Assembly (NCBI RefSeq): GCF_003071345.1
Contig: NZ_QCYK01000001.1
Coordinates: forward strand, 2,356,001 to 2,420,000
DNA: 64,000 bases
Reading direction: 5' to 3'
From: Chitinophaga parva
Lineage (GTDB): Bacteria > Bacteroidota > Bacteroidia > Chitinophagales > Chitinophagaceae
Part shown: positions 43,564-52,014 of the stretch, one piece after another
Layout: each line of letters begins with the position of its first letter
Position numbering within the stretch: the stretch's first letter is position 1
The notes under the pieces: generated by a model
What the model was told of the DNA's origin: nothing
Database searches by the model: none
The model's input: only the letters and a program-made list of their open reading frames with translations
Made by a program: the position numbers and the translations under genes

Positions 43564-44410
43564 GTTGCTGGCTGGCTGCCGGCGGCTGCGCGTCTGTAGT
43601 GGCAGGCGGCTGCTCGTTTGCAACGGCCTTTCCCAGGCCGGGCAAGGTGTCCATTAATTGCCGGTAAAGCTGGCGCTGCACGGTAAGCCAATGTTTTTCC
43701 AGTTGCTGTAAACGCTGCCGGGTGGTTCCTGCAGGGGGATAAATGTTCCGGTCACTATGGATGAGCTGCAGGTATACATGGCTATCTAAATATTGCCCGA
43801 TCAGGTCAGTGTAAGTGCTGAGCGTTGCTGCATTTATGGCCGATGCCGGCCCCCGGTACGCCGGCAGATCATGTTCAAACGCAGCCAGGTTGTATTGCAG
43901 GTCTTTGAGGCCCTGGCGCAAGGGGTGGATCGCATACGGAGCGACCGGATCGTTTTGCAATGGTTGAAGGCATTTCTTGAAAAAACGTTCCATATCTCGG
44001 CCTGAAACCTTGTGAGGAAGGCGTTTCTCTAACTGGGTGAACGCATGTTTAAGTTTTTTTACAGAATAGGTCTGCATGGCGGCGATGGCTTGTAACCGCA
44101 GTACATGCGCATCAATGTCGGCTGCGTAATCAGACAGCCCCTGTTGTGCGTTGATCATCGTTGCCTGGAGTTGATAGGTCCGGATGCGGCCGGCTATGGT
44201 ATAGGCTGCTTTAAGTTTTTTGGGTAGCTTATAAGGCCGGTGGCCAGGCCTCGCGGCAGATAGCAGGTGAAGGGACGCACGGAACTTTTTTACCTGTACG
44301 CGGAATGTATGGACTGCTTCCGGCGTATAACCGGGGTGCATAGCTTGGAGGCAGGTCAGCAATTTTTTATACTGGTGACGGAAAATACGCCGGATTGTTT
44401 GCTGTTTCAT
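43556..44410 (-). CDS. CHAD-domain protein
   Basis: 284 residues from ATG 44410; the longer frame adds 42 residues that run into the usp end. A CHAD domain fills it, rich in His, Arg and Lys: VHTFRVQVKKFRASLHLL near 32 and IHPLRQGLKDLQYNLAAF near 165, the two CHAD motifs with helical repeats. CHAD proteins bind inorganic polyphosphate and localise to polyphosphate granules. Polyphosphate is a stress and energy reserve, so this suits the neighbouring stress genes. It overlaps the end of the deacetylase gene by 8 bp and is transcribed in the same direction as the usp gene upstream (31-bp gap). Confidence 0.85.
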   Translation of the reverse strand: MKQQTIRRIFRHQYKKLLTCLQAMHPGYTPEAVHTFRVQVKKFRASLHLLSAARPGHRPYKLPKKLKAAYTIAGRIRTYQLQATMINAQQGLSDYAADIDAHVLRLQAIAAMQTYSVKKLKHAFTQLEKRLPHKVSGRDMERFFKKCLQPLQNDPVAPYAIHPLRQGLKDLQYNLAAFEHDLPAYRGPASAINAATLSTYTDLIGQYLDSHVYLQLIHSDRNIYPPAGTTRQRLQQLEKHWLTVQRQLYRQLMDTLPGLGKAVANEQPPATTDAQPPAASQQLI

Positions 44411-44441
44411 AATGATGACTTTGGAATATGACCAACAGGTA

Positions 44442-45260
44442 TTATTGATGGGCGATAAACAATGGGATCTTTTTACCTTCAGACAGGGACGCTGCAAAGC
44501 TGCGACGGAATAACTGGGAAAGCCCCGAGCGGCCAAAGGAGCCGGAGACCAGTATGGGCCGTTTTGTTTTTAACCATTGTTCATCCTCGTTAGGTGATTT
44601 TCCGCTGATACATTGTACCGTAAGGTTGGGAAAGTGTGCCCTGGCCAGGTCCAGTATCTTGTCCTGGTAAGGTAGATCCTTGTCTCCTTGTTCACTCAGG
44701 TAGATCAACATGGCAGGCAGCTCGCACCAGTGAGGAAATAACGTGGTAAAACTACGGACGGCGTATGCCGAGGAGGCACTGCCGTCATAGGCCAATATCA
44801 CGGTTTCAGGATATTCCGCTTCTTCTGGTATCAATATTACGGGACACTCCATTGCATGGAGGGTTTCGCGCAGGTAGTCGTTGGGCGTGCTGAAAGAAAG
44901 GCTGTTATAATAGTCAGCATTATTCAGCAGCAGGAAGTCTGCAAAGCGGCTCTCACGACGGACAATAGGCAATGCATCTTTTTTTAGCTCCCTGCATATT
45001 TTGGCTTCAATACCATTGGTAGCGCAGAGCTGCTTAAAGTGGGCAATGGTATCATCAACGCTGGAAATATCATTTTCATCGATGGGTGGCACGTAGAGTG
45101 CGCTCAGCGGATAGGCATATGTCCAGGTGTTGGCGATTACGATTTGCGGAAGGAAGGCTGCTGTTAAACAGATCGGAGCTTCCCTGTGCAAGCGTATGAT
45201 AAAGTTTCCAATGTGACTGATGTCATGAAGGCCATCAGTTACCAATAGCGCTTTTTTCAT
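44442..45260 (-). CDS. Universal stress protein (tandem UspA), group 1
   Basis: 272 residues, beginning KKALLVTDGLHDISHIGNFI and ending GSFGRSGLSQLFRRSFAAS. It is a close paralogue of the products at 38826-39644 and 54230-55051: same length, same two-domain layout, same LAYDGSASSAYAVRSFTTL in the second half. It lies 43 bp downstream of the small 83-residue gene and 31 bp before the CHAD gene, so the three are probably one minus-strand operon. Confidence 0.9.
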   Translation of the reverse strand: MKKALLVTDGLHDISHIGNFIIRLHREAPICLTAAFLPQIVIANTWTYAYPLSALYVPPIDENDISSVDDTIAHFKQLCATNGIEAKICRELKKDALPIVRRESRFADFLLLNNADYYNSLSFSTPNDYLRETLHAMECPVILIPEEAEYPETVILAYDGSASSAYAVRSFTTLFPHWCELPAMLIYLSEQGDKDLPYQDKILDLARAHFPNLTVQCISGKSPNEDEQWLKTKRPILVSGSFGRSGLSQLFRRSFAASLSEGKKIPLFIAHQ

Positions 45261-45303
45261 GGCTATGCAATTTAGGCGTGGATGAAATGCCGGAATATAT
45301 CCC

Positions 45304-45555
45304 TTAAAAGTTGTCCCGGGCTACAGTAGGCCGCTGCTCCTGTACGGCACGGCCAATGCAGTAAAGCAGGTCAGGGTCAAGATCGCCATGGCATGCTGGT
45401 TTCAGCCCGTCATGCTCATCACGCGAAAAGAAAATATGCATACCATCTACCAGTACACTAATACTCCGGCAGTCGCCGTCTGTCCTGATCTCTACCGGCA
45501 GTTCGTAATGAACACCGCGGTGCTCCACGTAAATGGGATAGGTTTCTGTTTCCAT
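45304..45555 (-). CDS. Small conserved hypothetical protein, paralogue of the one at 28614-28856
   Basis: 83 residues (METETYPIYVEHRGVHYELP...). About half the residues match the 80-residue protein at 28614-28856, including ELPVEIRTDG (DLPVEIRTEG there) and the AVQEQRPT end (AIREQRPV). No named family is recognised. It is followed by a usp and a CHAD gene. The FNR-like palindrome TGATCATGATCA lies about 70 bp before its start. Confidence 0.78.
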   Translation of the reverse strand: METETYPIYVEHRGVHYELPVEIRTDGDCRSISVLVDGMHIFFSRDEHDGLKPACHGDLDPDLLYCIGRAVQEQRPTVARDNF

Positions 45556-45624
45556 GACATAGTATTTTTAGCGTATTACGATATGAATTACTCAAAAGGT
45601 ACGCTTGTAGGCTCTTAATACCGA

Positions 45625-45636
45625 TGATCATGATCA
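45625..45636. promoter_or_regulatory. FNR-box-like palindrome TGATCATGATCA
   Basis: A perfect 12-bp palindrome with half-sites TGAT and ATCA spaced by four bases. It lies 70 bp before the start of the small gene at 45555, directly downstream of the usp gene terminator. Confidence 0.42.
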
Positions 45637-45685
45637 ATACGACCGCTAAAGTGGATCAATGTGTGCGGGATGCTGGTACCAAATA

Positions 45686-45721
45686 GGAAAGCGGCTGCCT
45701 TGGAGGAGGTAGCCGCTTTCC
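45686..45721 (-). terminator. Terminator of the 47416-45740 usp pair
   Basis: A 14-bp stem (GGAAAGCGGCTGCC with GGTAGCCGCTTTCC, one wobble) with an 8-nt loop. The minus-strand downstream sequence TATTTGG is only weakly U-rich. It lies 19 bp past the usp stop. Confidence 0.65.
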
Positions 45722-45739
45722 TGCTGTTGATTATAGTTG

Positions 45740-46573
45740 TTAGCAGTGGGATAAGAACAACGGGCATTTGACCTGCCTGATGAGCGTATTGCAAAGCTGG
45801 TTGTGAAAAAGACGGTAGAGGCCGCCGTGTTGTTGCGCCCCCATGACGATGAGCGTGTTAAACGGCTGGGTTTTGAGATAATCCAGGATCGTCTCCTCTA
45901 CATGTCCCTGCAGTACGGTGTAGCGGGCGTTAGGATGGTGTCTTTTCATGAATTCTTTCATGAGATGGCTGTCAGGTGTGTGGTTGCCGGTGTGGGTGGC
46001 ATTCACGGTTAGTATTTCCAATGGCAGGAGGTTCAGTGCCGGTACCGTGTAATTGAACATTTTGATAGCATGTACCGAAGATGGCGAACCGTCAAACAGC
46101 ATGATCACTTTATCCACGTCCACGAATTGTTCATTGACCAGGAATACCGGGCATTGCACTTCCGTGAGCAGCTGGCGTATGAAGCCCGTGGGAGGGTTCT
46201 CTTTCTCAACGGACATCGTTTCGCGGCTGTCTATCACCAGCAGGTCTGCATATACACTTTCCCGCAGGAGGTCATCCATGGCAAAGCGCTGGTCGCGGTG
46301 CACTGTGCAGGTCACCCCCTCATTCCTGCAGGCAGATTCAAAATAGTCGATAGCGGCGTCCCTGCAGGCGGTATCTGCCTGGATAACCCGGTCTGCCTCA
46401 TCGTTCCCGGTGTATTGATGCAGGATTTCGTAAGGCGCCAGGCTGTTGTACAGCATGCTTTCAAGGGAAATGCCTACCACGTGGGCCGGCATGCTTTTGG
46501 CCAGCATCAGTGCGTATTGCAGTGAATTGTCTGAAAATTTAAGGCCGTCAAAGGCCACGATGATCTTTTTCAT
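45740..46573 (-). CDS. Universal stress protein (tandem UspA), group 2
   Basis: 277 residues. The N-terminal half has KIIVAFDGLKFSDNSLQYALMLAK, with the acidic FDG start of Usp proteins. The C-terminal half has VIMLFDGSPSSVHAIKMF and MGAQQHGGLYRLFHNQL. It differs clearly from the group 1 proteins in this window. The gene is 3 bp downstream of the usp at 46577-47416, so the two are co-transcribed and may form a hetero-oligomer. Confidence 0.9.
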   Translation of the reverse strand: MKKIIVAFDGLKFSDNSLQYALMLAKSMPAHVVGISLESMLYNSLAPYEILHQYTGNDEADRVIQADTACRDAAIDYFESACRNEGVTCTVHRDQRFAMDDLLRESVYADLLVIDSRETMSVEKENPPTGFIRQLLTEVQCPVFLVNEQFVDVDKVIMLFDGSPSSVHAIKMFNYTVPALNLLPLEILTVNATHTGNHTPDSHLMKEFMKRHHPNARYTVLQGHVEETILDYLKTQPFNTLIVMGAQQHGGLYRLFHNQLCNTLIRQVKCPLFLSHC

Positions 46574-46576
46574 AGA

Positions 46577-47416
46577 TCAATGATTGTGTGTAATGAATAC
46601 GGGTTGTGTTACCAGTTCCAGTACCTGTTTGGCATGACTGGGCTGGAAGGCAGTTGAGAAGACACTCCGGCCATAGGCACCCATCACGATGAATGCACCA
46701 TGTTTGTAGATCAGTTCTTCCATCAGGCCGGCGCGTACACTGGTTTCATAATTTATCCAGGTGATATTGGTATAATGCACTTCCAGCCACTCCTGTAGCC
46801 GCCGGAGATCCTCAGGTGCTATCTTATTATCTGCGTCAATGGTCAGCAGTGTAACCGGAAGCCGGTTAAGGTCCGGGAAAAGGTAGGTGAATTGCTTGAT
46901 GGCGAATATGGAAGACAGTTTGCCGTCATAAGTGAAGATCAGTTGCTGTATACCCTCAAAACTTTCCGGCATCACGATCACGGGGCATTGGGCATAGTTA
47001 AGTAATTCCTTTACAAAACCGGTAGGCACCGGGTCCGGCGAATTCCGGAACGAAGTATCCGCATCTACAAGGATAAAGTCCGCGCAGACACTTTCACGGA
47101 TAACTTCATTTACCGGTTCCCCACATTCACGGTAAATGTTGCAGGTGATCTCCTGTGTTGCACAGGCGGCGCGCAGCCGTTTTATATTTTGTGCGCAACT
47201 CCTCCTTTTCATGGTTTCCACCGGCGCGTCATCCAGGGTGACGCCGGCTTCCATTGCGCAGGCGCGGATTGTATGCTCCGTGCGCGTATCAAAAAGGGTG
47301 TCCTCCAGGAATATGGCAGTAAGGCTGGAGTGGGACAACTTGCAGAGATAGGCCGCAAATTCAACCGACTTTTCGCGGAGGCAAAGAGCGTCTGTGACAA
47401 ATAATATTTTTTGCAT
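46577..47416 (-). CDS. Universal stress protein (tandem UspA), group 2
   Basis: 279 residues. It starts KILFVTDALCLREKSVEFA and ends with MGAYGRSVFSTAFQPSHAK. The second half has LIFTYDGKLSSIFAIKQF, like the YDGS pattern of Usp. It is the first gene of a two-usp operon. About 70 bp before its start, TATGACC reads GGTCATA on the minus strand, close to the motif shared in this region. Confidence 0.9.
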   Translation of the reverse strand: MQKILFVTDALCLREKSVEFAAYLCKLSHSSLTAIFLEDTLFDTRTEHTIRACAMEAGVTLDDAPVETMKRRSCAQNIKRLRAACATQEITCNIYRECGEPVNEVIRESVCADFILVDADTSFRNSPDPVPTGFVKELLNYAQCPVIVMPESFEGIQQLIFTYDGKLSSIFAIKQFTYLFPDLNRLPVTLLTIDADNKIAPEDLRRLQEWLEVHYTNITWINYETSVRAGLMEELIYKHGAFIVMGAYGRSVFSTAFQPSHAKQVLELVTQPVFITHNH

Positions 47417-47622
47417 ATGGATGATTTTTAAGTAAAGTTAACCGGATGAGGGCTGGCCGCCGATGATGATCGTCAGCATTCCATATGACCTTGACGCCAG
47501 GGGCCGGGTATTGTGGTGATGCCGAAATTACCATCATGTATTCAAGTGATGTGGGTCATTCAAATGCCCATATCAGTCGCTTATTTTTGTTATTGCCGGA
47601 TAGACGCTTAAATCGGACCCAT

Positions 47623-48405
47623 ATGAGCAACACTGCGATATCGCTGGAAAAAATAAGGGCAAAATTTGAAGATGTGTATGATGTTTATAGTTTCATTGCA
47701 CGTTTTTTTAAAGAGGTATTCCTGCCGCCCTACGAGTTTAAAGAGATTATCAGGCAGTGCTATAATATTGGATACAAGTCCGTAGCACTTATCTCGCTTA
47801 CCGGTTTTATTACAGGGATCGTTTTTACTAAACAATCACGCCCGTCGCTTGCCGAGTTTGGCGCAACATCGTGGCTGCCTTCCCTCATCGGTATTGCTAT
47901 TATCCGTGCTTTGGCACCATTGATCACCGCATTGATTGCTGCCGGTAAAATAGGCTCCAACATTGGGGCGGAACTGGGATCAATGAATGTTACAGAGCAG
48001 ATTGATGCAATGGAGGTCTCCGGTGTAAAGCCGTTTAAATTCCTGGTGGTCAGTCGCATCGTAGCTACTACACTTATGTTGCCTGGGCTGATGATCTATA
48101 ATGCCTTTGTAGGTATTCTCGGCTCCTTCCTCAATGTGTACAATAATGAGATGACCAGTTTCAGGAACTATATCAGCGATGCATTCAGTAGCATTTCATT
48201 CCTGGATATCTCTGCCTCCGTCGTAAAATCGCTGGTGTTTGGGTTTACAATTGGGGTCGTGGGTTGTTATAAAGGATATCATACCACACAGGGGACGCAG
48301 GGAGTGGGGAAGGCCGCAAATTCGGCCGTGGTGGTGTCGATGTTCCTTGTTTTCATTGAAGAAATGATCATTGTTCAAATCGTTGATGCAATACGTTCGT
48401 TATGA
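47623..48405 (+). CDS. mlaE: MlaE/YrbE-family lipid ABC transporter permease
   Basis: 260 residues from ATG 47623; an upstream in-frame stretch from 47485 is not protein-like. Five to six hydrophobic helices are visible, with the MlaE signature EFGATSWLPSLIGIAIIRALAPLITALIAAG then GSNIGAELGSMNVTEQIDAMEVSG. It is the inner-membrane permease of an MCE-type phospholipid transporter. The stop overlaps the mlaF start by 4 bp (ATGA). A GGTCATT site is 69 bp before its start. No MlaC, MlaB or MlaA gene is nearby. Confidence 0.93.
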   Translation: MSNTAISLEKIRAKFEDVYDVYSFIARFFKEVFLPPYEFKEIIRQCYNIGYKSVALISLTGFITGIVFTKQSRPSLAEFGATSWLPSLIGIAIIRALAPLITALIAAGKIGSNIGAELGSMNVTEQIDAMEVSGVKPFKFLVVSRIVATTLMLPGLMIYNAFVGILGSFLNVYNNEMTSFRNYISDAFSSISFLDISASVVKSLVFGFTIGVVGCYKGYHTTQGTQGVGKAANSAVVVSMFLVFIEEMIIVQIVDAIRSL

Positions 48406-49178
48406 GAAAAGAAGCGCCATACATCGATCCGGGGAAGGTAGAGATCTCTATCAAAGGCCTGGTTAAGTCATTTGGAGAACATGGTGTGTTAAAAGGTGTT
48501 GACCTGGATGTTAAGAAAGGTGAGAATGTGGTGGTGCTTGGCAGGTCGGGGAGCGGGAAATCGGTGCTGATAAAGATCATAGCAGGACTAATGTTTGCTG
48601 ACCGCGGCGAAGTGGATGTTTTGGGACGGGATATATCCGCATTGACAATCAGGGAGCTGGATGACCTGCGGTTAAAAATGGGATTCCTGTTCCAGGGAAG
48701 TGCATTGTATGATAGTATGACCCTACGGGAGAACCTTGAATTTCCTTTTGTGCGCAGCCGGAAGAATATAGATAGAAAGACGGTGGACGAGGCAATAAGA
48801 ACTGTATTGTCAGATGTACAGTTGCTCGACGCCATCGACCAGATGCCGGCGGAGTTGTCGGGTGGGCAGCGCAAAAGAGCAGGTATTGCGCGTACATTAA
48901 TGTTACAGCCGGAAATCATGCTGTACGATGAGCCTACATCCGGGCTCGATCCCATTACAAGCGTAGAAATTATACATCTTATAAATGAGGTACAAAAGAA
49001 GCGACAGACCAGTTCTATTATTATAACACATGACCTTACATGCGCAAAGCACACCGGGGACCGTATTGCTGTCCTGGTAGATGGTGTATTTAAACGCATT
49101 GGAAGCTTCAAGGAGGTTTTTGAAACAAACGACCCGGATATAGCGGGCTTCTATACCTATAATTTTATACAGGATTGA
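48402..49178 (+). CDS. mlaF: MlaF-type ABC transporter ATP-binding protein
   Basis: 258 residues. Walker A GRSGSGKS (about 49-56), signature LSGGQRKRAGIARTL, Walker B LMLQPEIMLYDEPTSGLDP and the H-loop IIITHD are all intact. The length and neighbours place it with MlaF/Mkl, which power lipid transfer across the envelope. It overlaps mlaE by 4 bp and ends 1 bp before mlaD. The base composition is lower in GC than most neighbours, as for the whole mlaEFD block. Confidence 0.93.
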   Translation: MRKEAPYIDPGKVEISIKGLVKSFGEHGVLKGVDLDVKKGENVVVLGRSGSGKSVLIKIIAGLMFADRGEVDVLGRDISALTIRELDDLRLKMGFLFQGSALYDSMTLRENLEFPFVRSRKNIDRKTVDEAIRTVLSDVQLLDAIDQMPAELSGGQRKRAGIARTLMLQPEIMLYDEPTSGLDPITSVEIIHLINEVQKKRQTSSIIITHDLTCAKHTGDRIAVLVDGVFKRIGSFKEVFETNDPDIAGFYTYNFIQD

Positions 49179-49179
49179 A

Positions 49180-50169
49180 ATGGAAGCAAGGAAACATAGA
49201 CACGGATTTGTAGTCGGGATATTTGTGATGCTGGCAATTGTGATTTTTGTGCTGGCGGTGCTTACACTGGGCAGCGAGCGAAAGGCCTTTGGACGGAAAT
49301 GTTACATCCGGCTTGAGTTTAAAGAGGTAAGCGGCTTAAAGGAAGGCAACAATGTGTGGTTCGATGGAGTGAAAATAGGCACGGTGAAGCGCATTGAATT
49401 ATTGGCGCCTTCGAGGGTACAGGTTACCCTCAGTGTTGAAAGAAAAGCCCAGTCTTTTATCAAACAGGACGCAACGGCAAAGATCGGAAGCGATGGCCTG
49501 TTAGGGAATAAGATCGTTATCATAGAGGGCGGATCGGTTCAGGCAGCAGGCATTGAGAACGATGCATATCTCGCGGTGCAAAAAGATACGATTACAAATG
49601 AAGATATGCTGGCGACCTTGCAAATGAGCAACAAGAACCTGCTGGAGATCACGAGCAACATCAGGGATGTGTCAAGGCAGGTAAAGGATGGAAAAGGGAC
49701 GATTGCAGCGCTGGTGAACGATTCTGGAATGGCCAGTGATCTCCGGGTTGCCCTGACGAACTTCCGGTTACTGTCGGCCGATGGGCGCCGGGCGGTGACA
49801 AACATTGAAAGCCTTGCCGCAAGGGCCAATGATAAGGGCTCTTCTCTTAATCGGTTATTGGCGGATACTACGCTGTATGATTCTGTAAGAGTTGCCGTTA
49901 TCGAATTGAAATCGGTCATAAACAGGGCAAACAGTTTCGCTGAACAGCTAAGCCCTTTATCTGCTGGCTTGGCGCAGGTTGGTGGCCGCCTGCTGGATAC
50001 TACCAGTGTGGCCGGGCTGATATTAAACGATGAAAGCACGGCCAGCGACGTACGTGTGATCATACAACATCTCAAAAACTCCGGGAGTAAGCTGGAAGAG
50101 GACCTTGAAGCGGTCCGTCATAATTTCCTGTTGAAAGGTTACTTCCGGAAAAATAAACGTAAGCCCTAG
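49180..50169 (+). CDS. mlaD: MlaD/MCE-domain protein
   Basis: 329 residues. One N-terminal transmembrane helix (VVGIFVMLAIVIFVLAVLTLG) anchors an MCE domain at about 40-120 (RLEFKEVSGLKEGNNVWFDGVKIGTVKRIEL, then IGSDGLLGNKIVII). The C-terminal part (about 150-320) is helical and probably a coiled-coil barrel, longer than that of E. coli MlaD (183 residues) and nearer to LetB/YebT- or Mce-type proteins. It would bind phospholipid in the periplasm. The start lies one base after mlaF. Confidence 0.92.
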   Translation: MEARKHRHGFVVGIFVMLAIVIFVLAVLTLGSERKAFGRKCYIRLEFKEVSGLKEGNNVWFDGVKIGTVKRIELLAPSRVQVTLSVERKAQSFIKQDATAKIGSDGLLGNKIVIIEGGSVQAAGIENDAYLAVQKDTITNEDMLATLQMSNKNLLEITSNIRDVSRQVKDGKGTIAALVNDSGMASDLRVALTNFRLLSADGRRAVTNIESLAARANDKGSSLNRLLADTTLYDSVRVAVIELKSVINRANSFAEQLSPLSAGLAQVGGRLLDTTSVAGLILNDESTASDVRVIIQHLKNSGSKLEEDLEAVRHNFLLKGYFRKNKRKP

Positions 50170-50223
50170 TGGAAGACAGGGTTTATGGTATGGGTAATCG
50201 TTGTTTTTAAACCTTGAAAAAAG

Positions 50224-51030
50224 ATGGTTATGAAAAGTTTATTTACCCCGGTCTGCGGATTATTACTGTGCGCACTTGTTTTAGATGGCTGCCAGAAGGT
50301 TCGTTTTCCCTACCCGCATCCAACCGGTTGTCAGATCACCGGGTTGAAAGGAGAGATACTTGGAGAAGATTCCGTTATGATTTCGTACAACGGTAAGGGC
50401 AATCCTATTAGCATGACCAGGACGCGGGTTGGAACCGGCGCTCCCAATTATTTCTTCAGGTATGATAAAAGAGATAGGCTCACGGACATTATCGGGGCAT
50501 ATAGCGATAACGCTACGTTTGAAACATGGCATCATTATGAGTATAATGATGGCAATTACAGCTATCTGCCCAGGACGGATTCTGTTTATCTTTTCGGAAT
50601 TATTGGTAACGGACCGTTACCAGATTCGGTTTTTTTTGGCGTAAGGGCTTCAGATTTCACCTTCGATATATATGGCAGGATCATAAAAGTGATCGAAACT
50701 GATGTTCGTCCCTATCCGGCCGTCTACACAGATTTATATTATTATAACCCGCAGGGAAACCTGGTGGCGACGTCTCTTACGGGTACCGGGGGAGTGGACA
50801 GTGTAACCTATACATCCTATGACACACATACGAACCCGCACCGTATGCACCCCATCTGGCAGTTGATCGACCGGGATTATAGTATTAATAACCGCCAGGC
50901 GGCAGTGGCCTATAATTCCTTTGGGTTACCCACCATCATTGGTGGAAAGGGGAGTTCAGGTATATTTCTCGGTTATTATTTTTCAGGCGAACTGGAGATA
51001 GATTACACGTGCGGTGCCGAGCGTTTTTAA
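50224..51030 (+). CDS. Hypothetical lipoprotein
   Basis: 268 residues with a lipoprotein signal (FTPVCGLLLCALVLDGCQK, lipobox LDGC). The body is beta-rich with Tyr/Asp repeats such as FFRYDKRDRLTDIIGAYSDN and HHYEYNDGNYSY, the style of small secreted Bacteroidota lipoproteins such as the DUF4595 group. I cannot place it in a family. It starts 54 bp after mlaD and may be read through from the mla operon. ATG 50230 is an alternative start. Confidence 0.7.
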   Translation: MVMKSLFTPVCGLLLCALVLDGCQKVRFPYPHPTGCQITGLKGEILGEDSVMISYNGKGNPISMTRTRVGTGAPNYFFRYDKRDRLTDIIGAYSDNATFETWHHYEYNDGNYSYLPRTDSVYLFGIIGNGPLPDSVFFGVRASDFTFDIYGRIIKVIETDVRPYPAVYTDLYYYNPQGNLVATSLTGTGGVDSVTYTSYDTHTNPHRMHPIWQLIDRDYSINNRQAAVAYNSFGLPTIIGGKGSSGIFLGYYFSGELEIDYTCGAERF

Positions 51031-51083
51031 TCGTGAACTTGACTTATGAAGCAAGTGATTCTTTCAGCTAAAACTCTACTCAC

Positions 51084-51368
51084 ATGAACCTTCAAAGATT
51101 TTGCCAGAGCTGTACGCTCCCGATTGAGAACCCGGAAGACAGGGGGACTGAAGCAAATGGATCAAAAAGCGATCTCTATTGCAAATACTGCTATCAGAAT
51201 GGACATTTCACCGATCCTGATATGACACTGGATCGTATGAAGAAGATAGCAGAAGAGGAGATGAAAAAGCAACAGCTGCCCGGGAATGTAATAAAACAGG
51301 CAATGGACATGTTGCCGCGTTTGCAAAGATGGAAAGACGGCACTGGTAAGCAGGGACAGATCCTGTAA
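51084..51368 (+). CDS. Putative zinc-ribbon protein
   Basis: 94 residues. Two cysteine pairs, FCQSCTLPI (about 7-14) and YCKYCYQNG (about 33-40), with a Gly-rich spacer match the 'putative zinc ribbon' family; the wording DRGTEANGSKSDLYCKYCYQNG is very typical. The second half is a charged helix. Zinc binding is likely. The function is unknown; nucleic-acid or protein binding is possible. Confidence 0.85.
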   Translation: MNLQRFCQSCTLPIENPEDRGTEANGSKSDLYCKYCYQNGHFTDPDMTLDRMKKIAEEEMKKQQLPGNVIKQAMDMLPRLQRWKDGTGKQGQIL

Positions 51369-51583
51369 ACCTCCTTACAGCCTGGCCGGTATAATTTTTA
51401 GCCGCACGGAAAGGCGCTTTTGGGCTGCCCTGGGGAAATATGCCTGTGCTTCCCATGCGGTGCCGCGTACAGGTGAGATAAGTGATATGCATCAGGTGGG
51501 TAAGTGGTCAACGTCATTGCCAGGAGGCCTTGCTGCTGGTTACCTTTAGGATGTTCACCTAGTAATGTTCTAAAAAGAAGGTT

Positions 51584-52003
51584 ATGAAAATCTATATCAG
51601 CGAAGAAGACCTGGTGCAAAATGTCCAGCAGCGCTTCCGGGAAGCCTTTCCATTCCTGGAGATCCATTTCCCTCTTATGGGCGCAGACAAGAAGGTGGGT
51701 TCCGAGGTGGCCCCGGAAACGCCTATTGATGATATCCGCATGCAGCATAGTTTCGGTTGGATAGACGTGGATGATAGTAAGACTGTTGAACAATTGGAGC
51801 GGGAATTCATGGAGTTATTTGGTTTGACCGTCGAAATATTCCGGAAGGGGAAAAATTGCTATTTCAGTACCAAGGATACCTGTTACCTGCCGCTAAGAGA
51901 ACAAAATGCAATAGGCGGGAGGAGCCACCAGTGTACCGCGCAACCCCCGGTGGAACAACCGGTTAAAAACTTAACACCGGAACTGCCACGTGCCTCACAT
52001 TAA
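51584..52003 (+). CDS. Conserved hypothetical protein
   Basis: 139 residues. MKIYISEEDLVQNVQQRFREAFPFLEIHF and DSKTVEQLEREFMELFGLTVEIFRKGKNCYF follow a pattern common in uncharacterised Bacteroidota proteins (a T-v-x-x-L-E-x-x-F-x-x-x-F-G-L-x-V-x-x-F-R-K-x-G-N block). The C-terminal 35 residues are disordered. No function is known to me. It starts 215 bp after the zinc-ribbon gene; the gap carries CGTCATTGCCAG, similar to the site before the BON gene. It ends 11 bp before the PfkB-like gene, so these two are probably co-transcribed. Confidence 0.72.
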   Translation: MKIYISEEDLVQNVQQRFREAFPFLEIHFPLMGADKKVGSEVAPETPIDDIRMQHSFGWIDVDDSKTVEQLEREFMELFGLTVEIFRKGKNCYFSTKDTCYLPLREQNAIGGRSHQCTAQPPVEQPVKNLTPELPRASH

Positions 52004-52014
52004 TTTGCGTATTT

